Assembly: GCA_012295275.1 (NCBI GenBank)
Contig: CM022677.1
Location: forward strand, 2,733,698 to 2,789,132
Source: Chrysomallon squamiferum
Lineage: Eukaryota > Mollusca > Gastropoda > Neomphalida > Peltospiridae
Length of the DNA: 55,435 nt
Reading direction: 5' to 3'
How positions within the stretch are numbered: position 1 is the stretch's first letter; the number at the start of each line of letters is the position of its first letter. A model generated the notes under the pieces. That model made no database searches and was not told the DNA's origin. It was given only the letters and a program-made list of their open reading frames with translations. This document shows, piece after piece, positions 10,801 to 23,877 of the stretch. A program made the position numbers and the translations under genes.

Positions 10801-13723
10801 AGTTTTATTTGTTTTAAGAATGTACATATATCATCTTTTTAAAGTAAATGATCCATTCCATATAAGTATACAGCACTTCAAACATTTAACTGTACCTCAA
10901 TAAAACTGTTCCTAAATCATTGTAAACTGTAAATAAAACACATCTTTAAACAGTGATAATGTGACTTACATTACATCATCACTGACCCATCCTATCAAAC
11001 AATATTGGATTTGAAATAAGCTTTTAATTTGTAACAAGATTTATGATTGGTTGATATTTTCTACAGCCAGCCAATTAAATAGTTTTGTAGCCATTTAATA
11101 AGGTGAATATCTTGCAGTATGAAATAAAATATGCTGTATGGAATGGCTCTACAAAAAGATGCACACAAAATTATATCTTTAAAAATTAAACCATCACGTT
11201 TAAGCTTTGATATAAAAATGTTATTAATAAACAACAAAAATCATCTTTCAATTTACAAACATTAAAATTAATATTTTTGATTTATTTTATGTACTACAAC
11301 CATAATATGCTTACAAGTCAACCAAAATAGGTTTACATGTCAACCACATATATAATATAAATACTTATATGTCACTTAGATGGATAATAATTTAGGTATT
11401 TTATCATGAAAGTGAAAAGGTTACAAAAGAAAAAAGAAAAAAAAAGGAAAGGGAAAAAAAAGAATAAAACAAATGTTTATAGTCTGAATTTTTTTTTACT
11501 ATATTAACGAAATAATATACTTCAATAAATTAGGGAGAAAAAATTAATAAAAATAAATAAATAAATGAATAATTGAATAAATGAATAAATGAATAAATAA
11601 ATATAAATAACTAAATAAAAATAAACCAAATTCCATCAAAATAAATTATTATTTCAAGCGAACAGGAAAGACTAACTTTTTTCTTTTTCTTTCGTATTAA
11701 TGATGTTGTTGTATCAGGCAACATTTAAATATAATAAAAACAATTTAAACGAATAATTAAAAAAAGATTTAAATGAATATTTTTTGGTATTTGTTAATTT
11801 AGGAGGCACACTTGTAATTAGTTTATATTCTTTATTATTATTATTATTATTATTGTTATCTTTGTTGTTGTTACTGTTATTGTTATTATTATTAGTCTGT
11901 TATTTATTATTATCACAACAACAACCGGGAACTTGTCTTACAGTAGAAAGATAAAATAAATATTTTACATGTCCACTGTGTTAGGTATTTCTTGTTTAAT
12001 AATTTTTTTGAAAATGAACAATATTTTATTACAATTAAACTGTATATAATTTATAAAACAACTGTTTTAACAGATCTCTCATTTTACACAGAAGTATTTT
12101 CATTTACAGTATAAGGCAAACTGTTTAAATATGAGAGTGATCAAAAGTGAAAATAACAATTAGATAATTACAATTAAAGCAGTTATTTAGTAGCATTAAA
12201 AAAGCTTTTAATTAGAGGAAATCTTAGGACATAGAACTACAAAAGCATGTTTAATATCATTAATATGTGATGAGTAAGCAATATATACAGAAATGTTTAT
12301 ATAACAAAGTTTGAAATGGAGGACATGCACTAATTACATTACATTTTCTGTCAGATAAAACAAAGACGTCATCTGCTACCATATCACTCAGTTTACAAAT
12401 TTTGGTTAAATTTTGTTTTAGAATTTAAATAATTCCAAATTATGTTGAAAAAAAAAAAAAATAGAGTAAGATTTGACGTCAAATTTTTTATTTTAAAATT
12501 AATAACTTAAAAATAGTTTTTAAGATGAAAGAAAATTGTCTCTGTATTTCATCTAAACATCTCTTGTTAACATATTCACCAAATTTTAGTTTTCTAGTTT
12601 TATCTCCGGCCTGTACTGAATTTACTCTACATTCTAAGGCTCAGCACTTGTATATGTTTACCTACAGTAAAAACAAATTCTTATTATTGATATTATACCC
12701 AGTTATTATCTATATTAAAATGTGAAATATAAATTAAATAAAAATGCTTCTAATTGTAAATAAATTAAAAAGTTAAAAGAAAAAATGAATAGATGTTTTT
12801 CAGAGGTAGACCGTATCAATTGAGTGACTTAATAAAATTAAGTAAAAATAAAATAAAACCAAAAATTCTAAAGAAGTACAAATAGAAGTACTATGTGAAT
12901 GTGTTATTAATATTTTTTAATTTTTTTTCTTTTTTCTTTAGAAAGACAGAAAAGAAGACGAATATAAAAACAAACCTAACAAAGGTAAAATAAACATATA
13001 ACCTCACATACAATAATATATATTTTTTTTAAATATTGAAAAAGGAAGGAATTTTAAAATTTTTGGTATTTCCAAGTTTTGGAGGCACAACAGCATAAAT
13101 TTACATTATGCAAATAATGTCAGAACAGTTTTACTAATATTCATAAAAATGTGAGCAACATTATTACAATAATTATTGTGAAATATTTTGTAAAATTTAA
13201 AATTTTTATAAACTCTTAGAGAGAATATCAAATCAGTTTTGAAAATATTTGTTTTATAAAGAAAAATGAAAAACATAATTGCTCTTATTACTATTGTTTA
13301 AATGGTTTTTCAAGAAATTCAATTTGAAATGTTAATGTACTTGATTTGATGTTTATATATGGGCACAAAGCCATACAAACAATAATGATATTAATAAAAA
13401 GATAGTAAATATTATTTCTATAAAACAGATAAAAACTGATGAGAAAATTTAATGAATTAACATATATGTATAAATTTTACTCAAAAATATTCACATAAAA
13501 GGAAAGAGTAGAATGTAGTTTATTTTTGTGTAAAATTCTTAAAATCCAAATAGAAAATGAATTTTATTTTTTTTTATTTTTTTTTTAGTAAAACAGCTAA
13601 GTCAATTCAACAACAAAAACAGATAAAATTTTCTGAAAGTTAAATATAATTCTGTTGAAGATTAAAGATGTCTGCCATGTTAAGTTTAGTTGTCTGCCCA
13701 TCATATTGTAGTTGTCTCCCCTG
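7871..13723. other. Intergenic DNA between convergent genes A and B
   Basis: AT-rich sequence with short (TTTA)n, (AAT)n and (AAAT)n runs. No exon-like frame, RNA gene or transposon was recognised. Part of it is presumably the 3' UTR of gene B. Confidence 0.6.
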
Positions 13724-13852
13724 TCACACTTCATTGCTCATCTCGCTGGTACTGCTGGTGCTGGACCTGGGGGGGTGCTGACCAGAGGGGCTGACTCCGT
13801 GGTCTGTTTTTGCCTTTGCAGTTTCCTTGAAAGAAAGTTTCTGAGACTCAAT
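13724..13852 (-). CDS. Gene B, terminal exon: tau-like C-terminal tail
   Basis: The phase-0 exon begins after a TTTCAG acceptor (complement) and encodes 42 residues and TGA. It starts IESQKLSFKETAKAKTDHG, closely matching the region just after the last repeat of vertebrate tau/MAP2, where a conserved KAKTDHG block follows the repeats. A Pro/Ser/Thr-rich end follows (SSTSSTSEMSNEV). This block is the strongest evidence that genes A to C belong to the MAPT/MAP2/MAP4 family. The tail in vertebrates modulates microtubule binding and is phosphorylated. Confidence 0.9.
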   Translation of the reverse strand: MESQKLSFKETAKAKTDHGVSPSGQHPPRSSTSSTSEMSNEV

Positions 13853-13985
13853 CTGAAACATTTAAAAATTTTAAATTTACAATTAAATATTTTAAAATAT
13901 GAAGAGAAATGTGCTCAGTATATTTAGCAACAATTATGTAATTTTTAGAATTTTGAGAAACTGCTTCTTCATATTATACTAAATT

Positions 13986-14022
<37 letters not shown>

Positions 14023-14926
14023 CTCAATATTATAGCATATAGGCCAAATCTAAAATATGTTTTATTTAAAAATTTGGTATTTAAAATAATTTTACTTAAA
14101 ATCAATATTGCTGAGTACATAAAAAAAAAATAATAATAATAAAATAATAATTTGAAATAAAATAAGTACTTTAATTGTAGACAACATTGAAATACACAAA
14201 ATGGAAAAATATTTTAAATTATTGTTTTTATTATTATTACTTTTTCTATTAATTTATTTGATAAACATTAGTGTTGCTAGAACAAACAAGAAATAATTTT
14301 AAAAAGTTAAAAATAACTAATTTAAAAAATTTCTCTACTTTTTCCATCAATATCACAGTAACAAATATGAAATAATAAATTTTTTAAATATTTAGAATTA
14401 TCAAGATTTTATGAATATTATGGAATAGAGAATCAATTTTCAATAAATCAAAAATAATAATAAAATATAAAAATAAAAATTATATTTTAAATTTCACAAA
14501 TATATAAAAATTTAGAAAATATATATTTTAAATCTTTCTTTATAGAAGAAACTCAAATAAGAAATACAAATAATATCACTGTGTCCATTCTTTTCAACTG
14601 ACCACTACCTAAATATCCCAACATCCTTTGCACCAGATGTTTCATGTACATGCAAAGATTAAAGGTATAGAAGGCGGTTTTTAAGTGTAAAAACTTACAA
14701 ACTGATTGTCTTTATACAATTTGTAGAATTGCATCTATCAGTTTACTCTTTATTACAACTGAAACCATTATTTTTTTTTAATATTCTAAATTCCAGTCTA
14801 CTTATTAATTTATGAAGAGAAAAACATTTACTAATTTCTTCAGTTTTAATGTTTATATTTTTACCTTTTGCCTCAAAGTACTTTTGAACTAAAGAATTAA
14901 GATTAGATAATAAGAAAGTAATTTGA

Positions 14927-14959
<33 letters not shown>

Positions 14960-15713
14960 TTTTATATAACTGTAACTAGTGTAAATAAATAAGTAAATAC
15001 TTTATATTATTCACAGATTAAAATCTGCTGTCATCAGAAACACAAAACAAAGATTAAAAATTCAGCAACCCTGATGGACTGTAACTACAAAAACTAAAAA
15101 GACTGAGCCTTCAGAAAATACAATTACCTTCAGGTTTTGACAGTATCAAAACACAGGTTATTCTAATGACACACAAATACTCATATAAACATAACCACAC
15201 ACAAAAAACACACAAACATATTCACTGACAAAAAAAAACCTCACATAAATACCACATCAAATCTTACTTACAAGTATGAAACACATTAATTCTACATAAA
15301 TTAATCACGTACAAACATTTTGTATTGAGTGAACTCTAAGAATAGTATGATACGAATGTTTTTAGAATATTTCTTGTCACAAAATCACACACACAACACT
15401 GTCACACACTAACAGAGCTAATCACACACAAACATATGCATATACTCACACACAATCACACATATACATACACACACACACAATCACACATATATATACA
15501 TTAACACACAAATCATTTCTGTCTTCATTTTGCATTCTTTCTTCTAAGACACTCACAGAGAAAAAAGAACAGTTCACATGTTTATACATAAACATGAAAA
15601 AATACAAAAACTTATACCCACATTATACACATACTCATTTATTGAGAAACTAGTCAAAGTGAACTTTATAAATAAATTACATTATACATATGTAAGTCTG
15701 TATGTGAGTGTGC

Positions 15714-15751
<38 letters not shown>

Positions 15752-15813
15752 TAGGATTTTGACTGTTCTCTGTGAACAAGGTCTAATCATGACCTCACAA
15801 ACCTTGACCTATA

Positions 15814-15844
<31 letters not shown>

Positions 15845-16248
15845 TGTATCTGTGTGTGTGTGTGCATTTCTCTGTGTATTTATGTATGTATGTATGTATG
15901 TATGTGTGTGTATCTGTGTGTGAGTGTATTTCTCTGTGTATTTATGTATGTATGTACGTATGTATGTGTGTGTATCTGTGTGTGAGTGTATTTCTCTGTG
16001 TATTTATGTATGTATGTATGTATGTGTGTGTGTATCTGTGTGTGAGTGTATTTCTGTGTATTTATGTATGTATGTATGTATGTGTGTGTGTGTGTATCTG
16101 TGTGTGAGTGTATTTCTCTGTATATTCATGTATGTATGTGTGTATCTGTGTGTGTGTGAGTGTATTTCTCTGTGTATCTATGTATGTATGTATGTATCTG
16201 TGTGCGTCTGAGTGTATTTCTCTGTGTATTTATGTATGTATGTGTGTA

Positions 16249-16284
<36 letters not shown>

Positions 16285-16362
16285 TGTATTTCTCTGTGTA
16301 TTTATGTATGTAAAACTACAAATGTAGACATTCTGTTACTGACTATTTTAAACACTAAGCTA
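13853..16362. other. Last intron of gene B, distal part
   Basis: AT-rich intron with (TA)n at about 13989-14020 and 15720-15747 and (CT)n at 14929-14953. No further repeat exon was found on the - strand here. Confidence 0.6.
15817..16310. repeat. Higher-order TATG/TG repeat array
   Basis: Alternating (TATG)n and (TG)n blocks are joined by a shared GAGTGTATTTCTCTGTGTAT spacer, repeating every 55 to 105 bp. The Met-Tyr-Val-Cys-rich open frames across it on the + strand are repeat products. Confidence 0.9.
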
Positions 16363-17520
16363 CTAAAACTTACAGTCACGCATCATGTAGTAATCAGAGT
16401 TGTCAGGTGACAGAGAATTTGATTTGTTCTTACTCGGCAGCGAATCCACTTTTGATTTCACATTCCACTTCACTCTCTTACTCGGAATAACATAGTTACC
16501 TCCCCTTGGAGTGTGGTGGATATTTTCCAGTGAGCCCACTTTGGGCCTCGCCCGCCAGTTTGTTTTGAAGTGCGGGATTTTCACTCGCCCCCCTCTCGGT
16601 TGGTAGGAAATGTTTTGCAAAGAACCGATTTTTGATTTTCCGTCCCAGCTGAGTTTCTCCTGCAGGAAGAGCACGTCCCCGCCCGAGGGGCTGTAGCTGA
16701 TGTTGTCAAACGACCCGATTCTTGACTTTGCGTTCCAGCGACACTTGAACGTCGGAATCTTTTTGTTTCCACCCTGAGGAATGTGGTCAATGGCCTCCAG
16801 AGATCCGACCTTTGACCTGACGTGCTCGAAGTTCTGCTTCCGTTTCACCACAGTGGCGCCCCCTGGTGTGTAATGAACATTGTCGAGCATGCCGATGTTG
16901 GCCGCAGCACCATAACGACTTTTCAGCTTGGGAAACGTCATCGTGGTGGTGTTGTTGCCCTGTTTCAGTGGTTCGCTCTGGCTTCGCCAGTGTTTCACTG
17001 GGTGGTCGATGTTGTCAAACGAACCAATCTTCGAGCTCGCTGTCCACACGACTTTCTCCGAGAATATTCTCTTCTGCCCTCCGCCCGGCTGGTGGTCATA
17101 GTTGTCCAGGGATCCGATCTTCGGACGGGCGTTCCAGGGCAGGGTGCAGCCGGGCAACTCCCTGCTCTGACCGCCTCGCTTGGTCAGCGAACTGACGCAT
17201 GTAGAATACTTCCACTGTGGTCTGACTGATCGGAACTTCACCTCCGAGGAGTTTTTCAACTTCATTAGGTTCCACGGAGAATGTTCCTGGGTTACTGGGG
17301 CAACAGGCTGAAGTTTGCGAGGATATTTCTCGATGACGATGTATTTGCCGTCACTCCGTTTTTTCACTGTGACGTACGGAATAACAAACGGAAGAGGTTT
17401 CCCGTCTGGACTGTGTTTTGAATAATCATATCTGTCCAAGGGACTGAACTTCAGCTGACCTCCAGGATGAGTTGTCCTCCCATAAGGAATTAAGTTTCGA
17501 TTTTGCTCAGTTTCTGACAT
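16363..17520 (-). CDS. Gene C: intronless tau-like microtubule-binding protein nested in gene B
   Basis: A single uninterrupted frame of 385 codons (ATG at 17520-17518, stop TAG). An in-frame TAA seven codons upstream supports this start. Residues 1-125 are a Pro/Lys-rich N-terminus. Repeat cores of the K(I/V)GS(L/F)xN type occur at about 134-140, 164-170, 208-214 (NIGMLDN), 237-242, 267-273, 297-303 and 327-333, most followed by a P(G/Q/S/R)GG turn, and a degenerate eighth at 357-361. Spacing is about 30 residues, as in tau, and a Trp six or seven residues before many cores matches gene B. It is visibly richer in G+C than its surroundings. It lies in the last intron of gene B on the same strand. 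Lack of introns suggests a retrogene or an independent single-exon gene; decay is absent, so it is probably functional. The final codons include GACT|GTAAGT, a good donor, but splicing there to the gene B terminal exon would give an immediate stop. Confidence 0.9.
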   Translation of the reverse strand: MSETEQNRNLIPYGRTTHPGGQLKFSPLDRYDYSKHSPDGKPLPFVIPYVTVKKRSDGKYIVIEKYPRKLQPVAPVTQEHSPWNLMKLKNSSEVKFRSVRPQWKYSTCVSSLTKRGGQSRELPGCTLPWNARPKIGSLDNYDHQPGGGQKRIFSEKVVWTASSKIGSFDNIDHPVKHWRSQSEPLKQGNNTTTMTFPKLKSRYGAAANIGMLDNVHYTPGGATVVKRKQNFEHVRSKVGSLEAIDHIPQGGNKKIPTFKCRWNAKSRIGSFDNISYSPSGGDVLFLQEKLSWDGKSKIGSLQNISYQPRGGRVKIPHFKTNWRARPKVGSLENIHHTPRGGNYVIPSKRVKWNVKSKVDSLPSKNKSNSLSPDNSDYYMMRDCKF

Positions 17521-20500
17521 TTTGATGGATGAAGATTTTTATTTTATAAAAATTTTCTTAAAACAAGTTCATTTTTAAAAATACTTTATTTATTACTTTA
17601 AATATATATTTTTTTTCTGAAAGAATGGTTTTCTACTTCAATACTGATCAGTCCGTTTAAAAAAAGATTTTTAAAGACAATTTATCTAAAGAAAATTTTA
17701 ACAATTACTATCATTATTAAACTGCAAACAGTACAGACTTTGATTTCAAAAACCTTTTTGTTTCTTTCTTTTCTTAAAAATGTTTCTTGTCTTTCTTTAA
17801 TCTTTTTTAGATTTGAAAATATTTAACCAACTGCTAGTTATTAGTTTTGTAAATCACGACATCCATAACAATAAGTTAATTCTCTATATATATATATATA
17901 AAAAAAAAATCGTAGTTTTAATCCAAATTTCTAGAAATAACGTAACCTTTAAAACTTCATCTTTCTAGACACAACATTTCTATGACTGTTACCACATCTA
18001 AAACTTTGCACCAAATAAAAATAATTCTAATAAAACTAGTTTCTTCCTCAGAATCAGACACACCAGCACAAACACATGTGAATGAAAAAACATGTTATCC
18101 TCAGAATACACATCCTGCTTCTATCTACATGTGTAGATGTACAAATACTGAAAATTGTCAAACTAACAAGATGGTTGTCATGGAGACAAAAAGCAGAAAC
18201 ACCTGAAAATCAATAAATCTTATCACTAACGTCTCATGTCTTCAGATTATTCTTCAGTGCAGATTGAGAGGAAAGTGTATCTGCTATTTTCAAATAATAA
18301 TCAGTCGCAAAGTGAGATGATTTTTAAATGAAAACTAATTGAGAAGTTTGTGTGTTATTTAGAAAGTGAACTTTCGCTGCCATTGAGAAAATAAGTAAAT
18401 ACTCCAGAAAACAAAGACAGCACTTTATCTGCTACTTAAAAACTCAGAATATTTCTTTCCTGTTTACAAAGTCAGTGCATTTCTTCTTCTTCTGAAAAAT
18501 CATCTTTCTCATTTAGAAACTGTAAACTGTTGTTTGTTTTAAAAGTTGTAAATTCTGTTAATTAGGAAACAACACAGTCCCTTGTTCAGAAAAAATCATC
18601 ACATTCCTCCTCATTTAGAAAATCTGCAAATTCATCATCTTTCCATTGTTCAAAAAAAAAAAAAAATAAATAAAAATAACTCAGTCACCATTCAACTCAT
18701 TTTCAAATTCAAATCACCGAAACTAATTTCTTCTGTCACTGACATTTTCCATTTCTCAAGAGACTGTTAAACTTTATATTCACTTTGTGTCTGGATTATC
18801 CTGTTACATGGACAAAGCACAACAGCGGTTTATCAGTTCACTACTCAAATCCTTGTTCCAGGCAATCAATTTTTCCTTTCCTTTATTCACGGCAATCAAA
18901 GTAGAGATAAAGGTGTAGAACTTCATTCATTTCACCTGTAGCGGCTGACGACTCTGTCTCAGGTGTTAAAACACACCTTGACAACATGAGAACTAATGTA
19001 CGAACTGAATACATTTACCTGTACATTTAAGTGGGTGTTTATTTAAGTAAATGTTTATGTCTATATCCATATCTGTGTGTGAATGTGTGTGTGTGTGTGT
19101 GTGTGTATTTATGTGTGTGAGTGTACTTATGTAAATATGTATATATGCATGTTTGTATGTATATATATATATGTGTGTAAGTATGTATAAACATAATACA
19201 TGTATTTTATATATATATATATATATATGCACACACAAACATATATAGTAAATATATAGTAATGGTACATAAATACACATTTATACATAAATACATACAA
19301 AATATGAACACATACATATGCAGGCATAAACACTATAAAATAAACACACACACACACACACACACACAGACTCCTCTATATTTAATAAGTTATATAAAGG
19401 AACCAATTTGTGAAATAACAAAACTGATTTCTATTTGCCTGCTAGTTCTACTAATAAGAATTTCCTAGGTAAATACTTTTAATGTGAAAACACCACAAAT
19501 ACCAGCCCTGTTTGTTGTTCTTTTTCTCTCAAACACTAAACCCATTGCTTGAGATCTGAGACTTTTTCCAGCTGGAATGCTAAAGTCACAGTGCTCATAT
19601 TTATTACTTCTTTCAAGTACCCTGAACATGTGAAACGTCATTGATTATGAATAGATTTCTTTTTCTTCCATAAATAAAGATCAGTTATATTTAAATATCA
19701 TAAAAGGTGTCGAGTACAGTTGGGTAAGGGAGAATAAGTTGGCTGAAAGGAATCTTGATTTTTGTTTGAGGAAAGTAAATATACAATTTTTGTTTGTGTA
19801 TGGTTGTGGTAATAATAATGATAATAATGAAATAAATAACAATAATAATAATAATAGTAAACAATAATGATGATGATGATGATGATAATAATAATAATAA
19901 TGATAATAAAAACAACAATAATAATAAAAAAATAATTGTAACAATGATAATAATAATAACATAAACACAAATACAAATTAAAAAAATAATACTAATATTA
20001 ATTATAATCATAAGCATAATAATAACAATAACAAAAATTAAGTGTCTCTGTTTATGTAAATATTGTATCAAGATACTGAAATGTTTAATGGTGTTTTTAA
20101 AAACACAAGGATTAGTTTAAACCACTTTTTTTTTATAAGACACACTTAGTCACCATGAGAATTCAAACAGAGAAAAAAAACTTTCTTAAAGATACTGTAA
20201 CAATATATTGTTTTTAATTTTTGTTTTAATATTTGTACATTCATTCTTTATTTACTCTTTCTTTTCATTTGATTTGATATTGATAATTTTAGCATTATTA
20301 TTTTTAGTTATTACTGTTGTTATTTTATTAATATTATTTATTTATTATTATTATTAATATTATAGAAGTCTACAGTTCATGCTTAGATATTTGTTTTAAT
20401 AGTGAAACAATGTTTAATAAAATAAACTGCCTTAATAATTTTTTATTTAAATTGTTGTCTACTTATATTATTAATTTTACTGTTAATGTACTTATTTTTT

Positions 20501-21268
20501 AACATTTTTAATCATTTGTTATTCTGATATTTTAAAATTTCAACACAATTTCAAATACTATAAAGAACAATTAAATAATAATAAGAATAATAAGAAGAAG
20601 AAGATGAAGAAGAAATATTAAAAACAATTGATACAACTTTGGAAAAAATTACGAAGAAAAGTTTTGTTTTGTTGTTTATTTTTACATATATTAATAAAAA
20701 AAAAAAAAAATGCTTTATTTTAAAAAATATTTTACTTCTACAATATCACAGTTTAAAACTTCCCAAAGCATAAGAAATTGCAAAATCACACAGTCACAAT
20801 AACTTGTAAAAATATTTCAAATCTTCATACCTTAGCACTAACATATAATCACAGTTCAAACAAAAATCTCTCTTGTCACTGTTATCAAAACTTCACAAAC
20901 AAACTAAAACAACCACCATATCAAAAACAATCTACTTGTTACTACTTTAAAAACATAAACATTTGAAATATTCCAGGTGTCACTACATGTCACGTTTGAA
21001 AAATAAATCACATGTCACTATTAATACAACATCAAATTTGAAAAAAGTTTAACAAAATCATATTCAAAAAAACCAAAAAAACCAACATGAATTGTTATTA
21101 TTATTCTAATCTCCCATTTCAAAAATATCTCATATGACATTTTAAAATATTCAACTTGTCTAATAATCAAAACACTAATACATTTAAACTTGTCACTATC
21201 ACACTATAAAAACATCTCTCCAAAATCACAATATCACAAAATTTCAAAAAATCACAACACCTGATTAC
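17521..21268. other. Last intron of gene B, proximal part
   Basis: AT-rich, with TG/TA microsatellites near 19076-19240 and 19345-19370 and AAT/ATG runs at about 19810-19990. No exon on either strand was supported. The promoter of gene C should lie just above 17520, but no clear element is visible. Confidence 0.6.
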
Positions 21269-21358
21269 CTTTCTGTTCCCCCCCTGGGGCTCATGGTGGA
21301 CATTGTCTAACGACCCCACCTTACTATCCACCTTCCATTCAACTTTATGCTTTTCAAT
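21269..21358 (-). CDS. Gene B, fourth tau-type repeat exon
   Basis: A 90-bp phase-0 exon with acceptor TGCAAAG and donor AAG|GTAATC on the - strand. The repeat starts IEKHKVEWK, has the core KVGSLDN and ends with a PQGG turn. The next exon in the transcript is the tail at 13852, about 7.4 kb away, with gene C in between. Confidence 0.88.
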
Positions 21359-22503
21359 CTTTGCAGAAAAACAAAAAATTAAATTGAAAATTAAATCTAC
21401 TTTTTATTTCAAACCACAGGACCACTGTATTTATTTATTTATTTGTTGTTGTTGATTTGTTTTTTTTAAATTTTATTAACAGATATCCCAAAAAAAAAAT
21501 TACATTGAAAATTAAATTTACTGTGTAATTCTAAACATTGACCATTGTATTTATTTATTTACTTATTTTTATTTTATAATCTTATTAAAAGACAAAAAAA
21601 AAAAATATATATATATATATATTGATTCTATAATTATAAGCATTGGCCATTTATTTATTTATTTACTTTTTTTATTTTTTTAGTAAAATGAAAATTAAGA
21701 TTAGTTTAATTCTAAACTCTGGTCTTTGAATTTATTTATTTATTTAAATTGACAGTTGTAGAATAACAAATAATCAGAAAATTAAATCTAGATTTAATTT
21801 GATACATGAACCATTGTAATTATTATTTTTTTTTTTCCCCATTATTAGCCACATTGTTGCATATTCAGTTTCCAAATTATAATGTAGAGGCATACCACAT
21901 GCATACAGATAAAATAAAATAAAAATATACATACATACATACATATATATATATTTTGTATTCTTTTCTTTTCTTTTAACAAGAGGAAAGGAAAATCATT
22001 TTATGTTCATAATGGCTACAACATTTTAAAAATACTTATTGCCTTACTTTATTATTAGTAAAGGTTGGTATGGCAACTAAACAATAAAGTAGAAGCATTC
22101 AGTATAAGAAGGCTGTTTTTTTTATAGGTACACAGAAAAGATGATGTAAACAGAGAAATGATTAAACTGAAAGATGTGTACACTGAATGAGAAAGAAATG
22201 TTTTTAAATAATCTCAACCTATTTATTAGCCTGTAGAACATTTTCTTTATGTTTGTGGTTGTTTAATAACTGATAAAGAGATAAATACTTTTTAATTCCT
22301 TTTTCTGCATTCATTGGATTTCTCATTTTCATAAAACAAACACACGGATAAACACAAACTCCCCCACACACACACACAGACACACACAGATACACACAGA
22401 CAAACACACACTAGAGACCAGAAGTTGGTAAGTAAATAACGACATTTTCTTCTACATTTAAAACACACACGTTCAGGTTACCAACATTTATTCCCCAATA
22501 ATT

Positions 22504-22516
22504 GGGGAAATTCCCC
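22504..22516. promoter_or_regulatory. Rel/NF-kB-like motif in gene B intron
   Basis: GGGGAAATTCCCC matches the GGGRNWYYCC Rel consensus with a symmetric outer part. It overlaps a second partial palindrome (TTCCCCAATAATTGGGGAA, 22491-22509). A regulatory role is conjecture. Confidence 0.2.
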
Positions 22517-22728
22517 AACCCCATAAATTATCTTCTTTTTAAAAAAAAAATAAAAACTGTAATTTAAATATAATGTTAAATATGTAAAAAATAATCATCA
22601 CATATGTACACACAGACAGTTACAAATGTGTATTTAAGTAAATAAACGTTTTTTTTTTGTTGTTTTTTTAAATCATACAATGTAGATTATTTAATTACAG
22701 GACAGTGGGGTGGGGTAGTTTTTTTTAC

Positions 22729-22818
22729 CTTTTTATTGCCTCCCCCAGGTGTGTGGTGTACTTTGTCCAGGGAACCAACTTTGGGTTCAGTTTTCCATTC
22801 CAGTTTCTTGCTCTCAAT
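22729..22818 (-). CDS. Gene B, third tau-type repeat exon
   Basis: A 90-bp phase-0 exon (donor AAG|GTAAAA). The repeat starts IESKKLEWKTEP, has the core KVGSLDK and the canonical turn PGGG followed by NKK. The longer - strand frame in the region reads through the acceptor into microsatellite DNA and is not the true exon. Confidence 0.9.
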
Positions 22819-23077
22819 CTGAAATAAATAAATAAATAGATAAATAAATAAATATATATAGCAGTAACAATAATAACAACAGTAACAACAACAATAATAA
22901 CAAAACAACAATTATGATAATAATAATAACATTATCATAACAACAAGTTAGATATATATATATATAAAATGTTCTCACTGTTCAGTATATAAATATTCAT
23001 ATTAATAAATTAGAAAAAACTAAATATATTTATTCTTCACTCTAGATCATGTTTGAATATTTTCAGATAAAATATAC

Positions 23078-23167
23078 CTTTTTTGTGCCTCCTCCAGGAA
23101 CATGTTTAGCATTTTCTAGGGATCCAACTTTTGATTCCGTCTTCCACTCCAACTTTTTACTTTCAAT
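23078..23167 (-). CDS. Gene B, second tau-type repeat exon
   Basis: A 90-bp phase-0 exon (donor AAG|GTATAT). The repeat starts IESKKLEWKTES, has KVGSLEN, the basic AKHV stretch and PGGGTKK. Lysine and histidine positions match tau repeats well. Confidence 0.9.
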
Positions 23168-23877
23168 CTGTAACCAAAAAAACAAAACTTCAGTTTATTT
23201 TAAATAAATATACAAAACAAAAAACATATATATATATTAATAGAAGGACATGCCTATCATCTTCTTAAGTTAGTGTTTAAACTTTTCTAGAAGCAAAACA
23301 CTTAAGCATTCATTTCACTCAGTGAAACAAGTGATCATGCAAAAAAAACCAGATGATCATGATGATGATAATGATGATGATAACAAAACAGACATTATTC
23401 ACAGAGTATTAAAATTATTGATTTAAATGTTTGGTAAAAGAAAGAATATTTATAAGTAAAGACTGGAATTTAAACAAAAATACAAATATAAAATATAATA
23501 ATAACAATAATAATAATAATAATAAACTTATTAATAAAACAGATATATAATAAGAAAAAAGTAGTTTTTTAGTATATATATATTTGTTTTAATTTAAAAA
23601 TTAAAAATGTATTATTATTCTGTTTGAAGAACATCTGTTTTCTTAATTTCATAAAATAAATAATAACCAACTATAATAATAATAATAACAAACAAAATAT
23701 CAATAAAAAAGTAAAAATAGTATAAAGTCATATCTCCTCCCTGAAGAGCAGAAAAAGTAAAGCTTTACAAAAACATTTAGAATCAAAGAAAGAAAATTAG
23801 TTTCATTATACTGAACAAAAACCATTTCCTGTTACCAGAGTTGTCTTAGTGTCCAGAGTTACCTGCCCTTGTCTTAC

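Noticed and set aside
16363-16375. Gene C spliced at GTAAGT into the gene B terminal exon
   Set aside because: The phases do not fit: joining to the exon at 13852 would give a stop almost at once. The ORF stop is a simpler end.
15708-16410. Cys/Val/Tyr/Met-rich frames that look like cysteine-rich peptides
   Set aside because: Direct translations of TATG and TG repeats.
16581-17229. Overlapping frames inside gene C (both strands)
   Set aside because: Shadows of the G+C-rich 385-codon tau-like frame, without recognisable domains.
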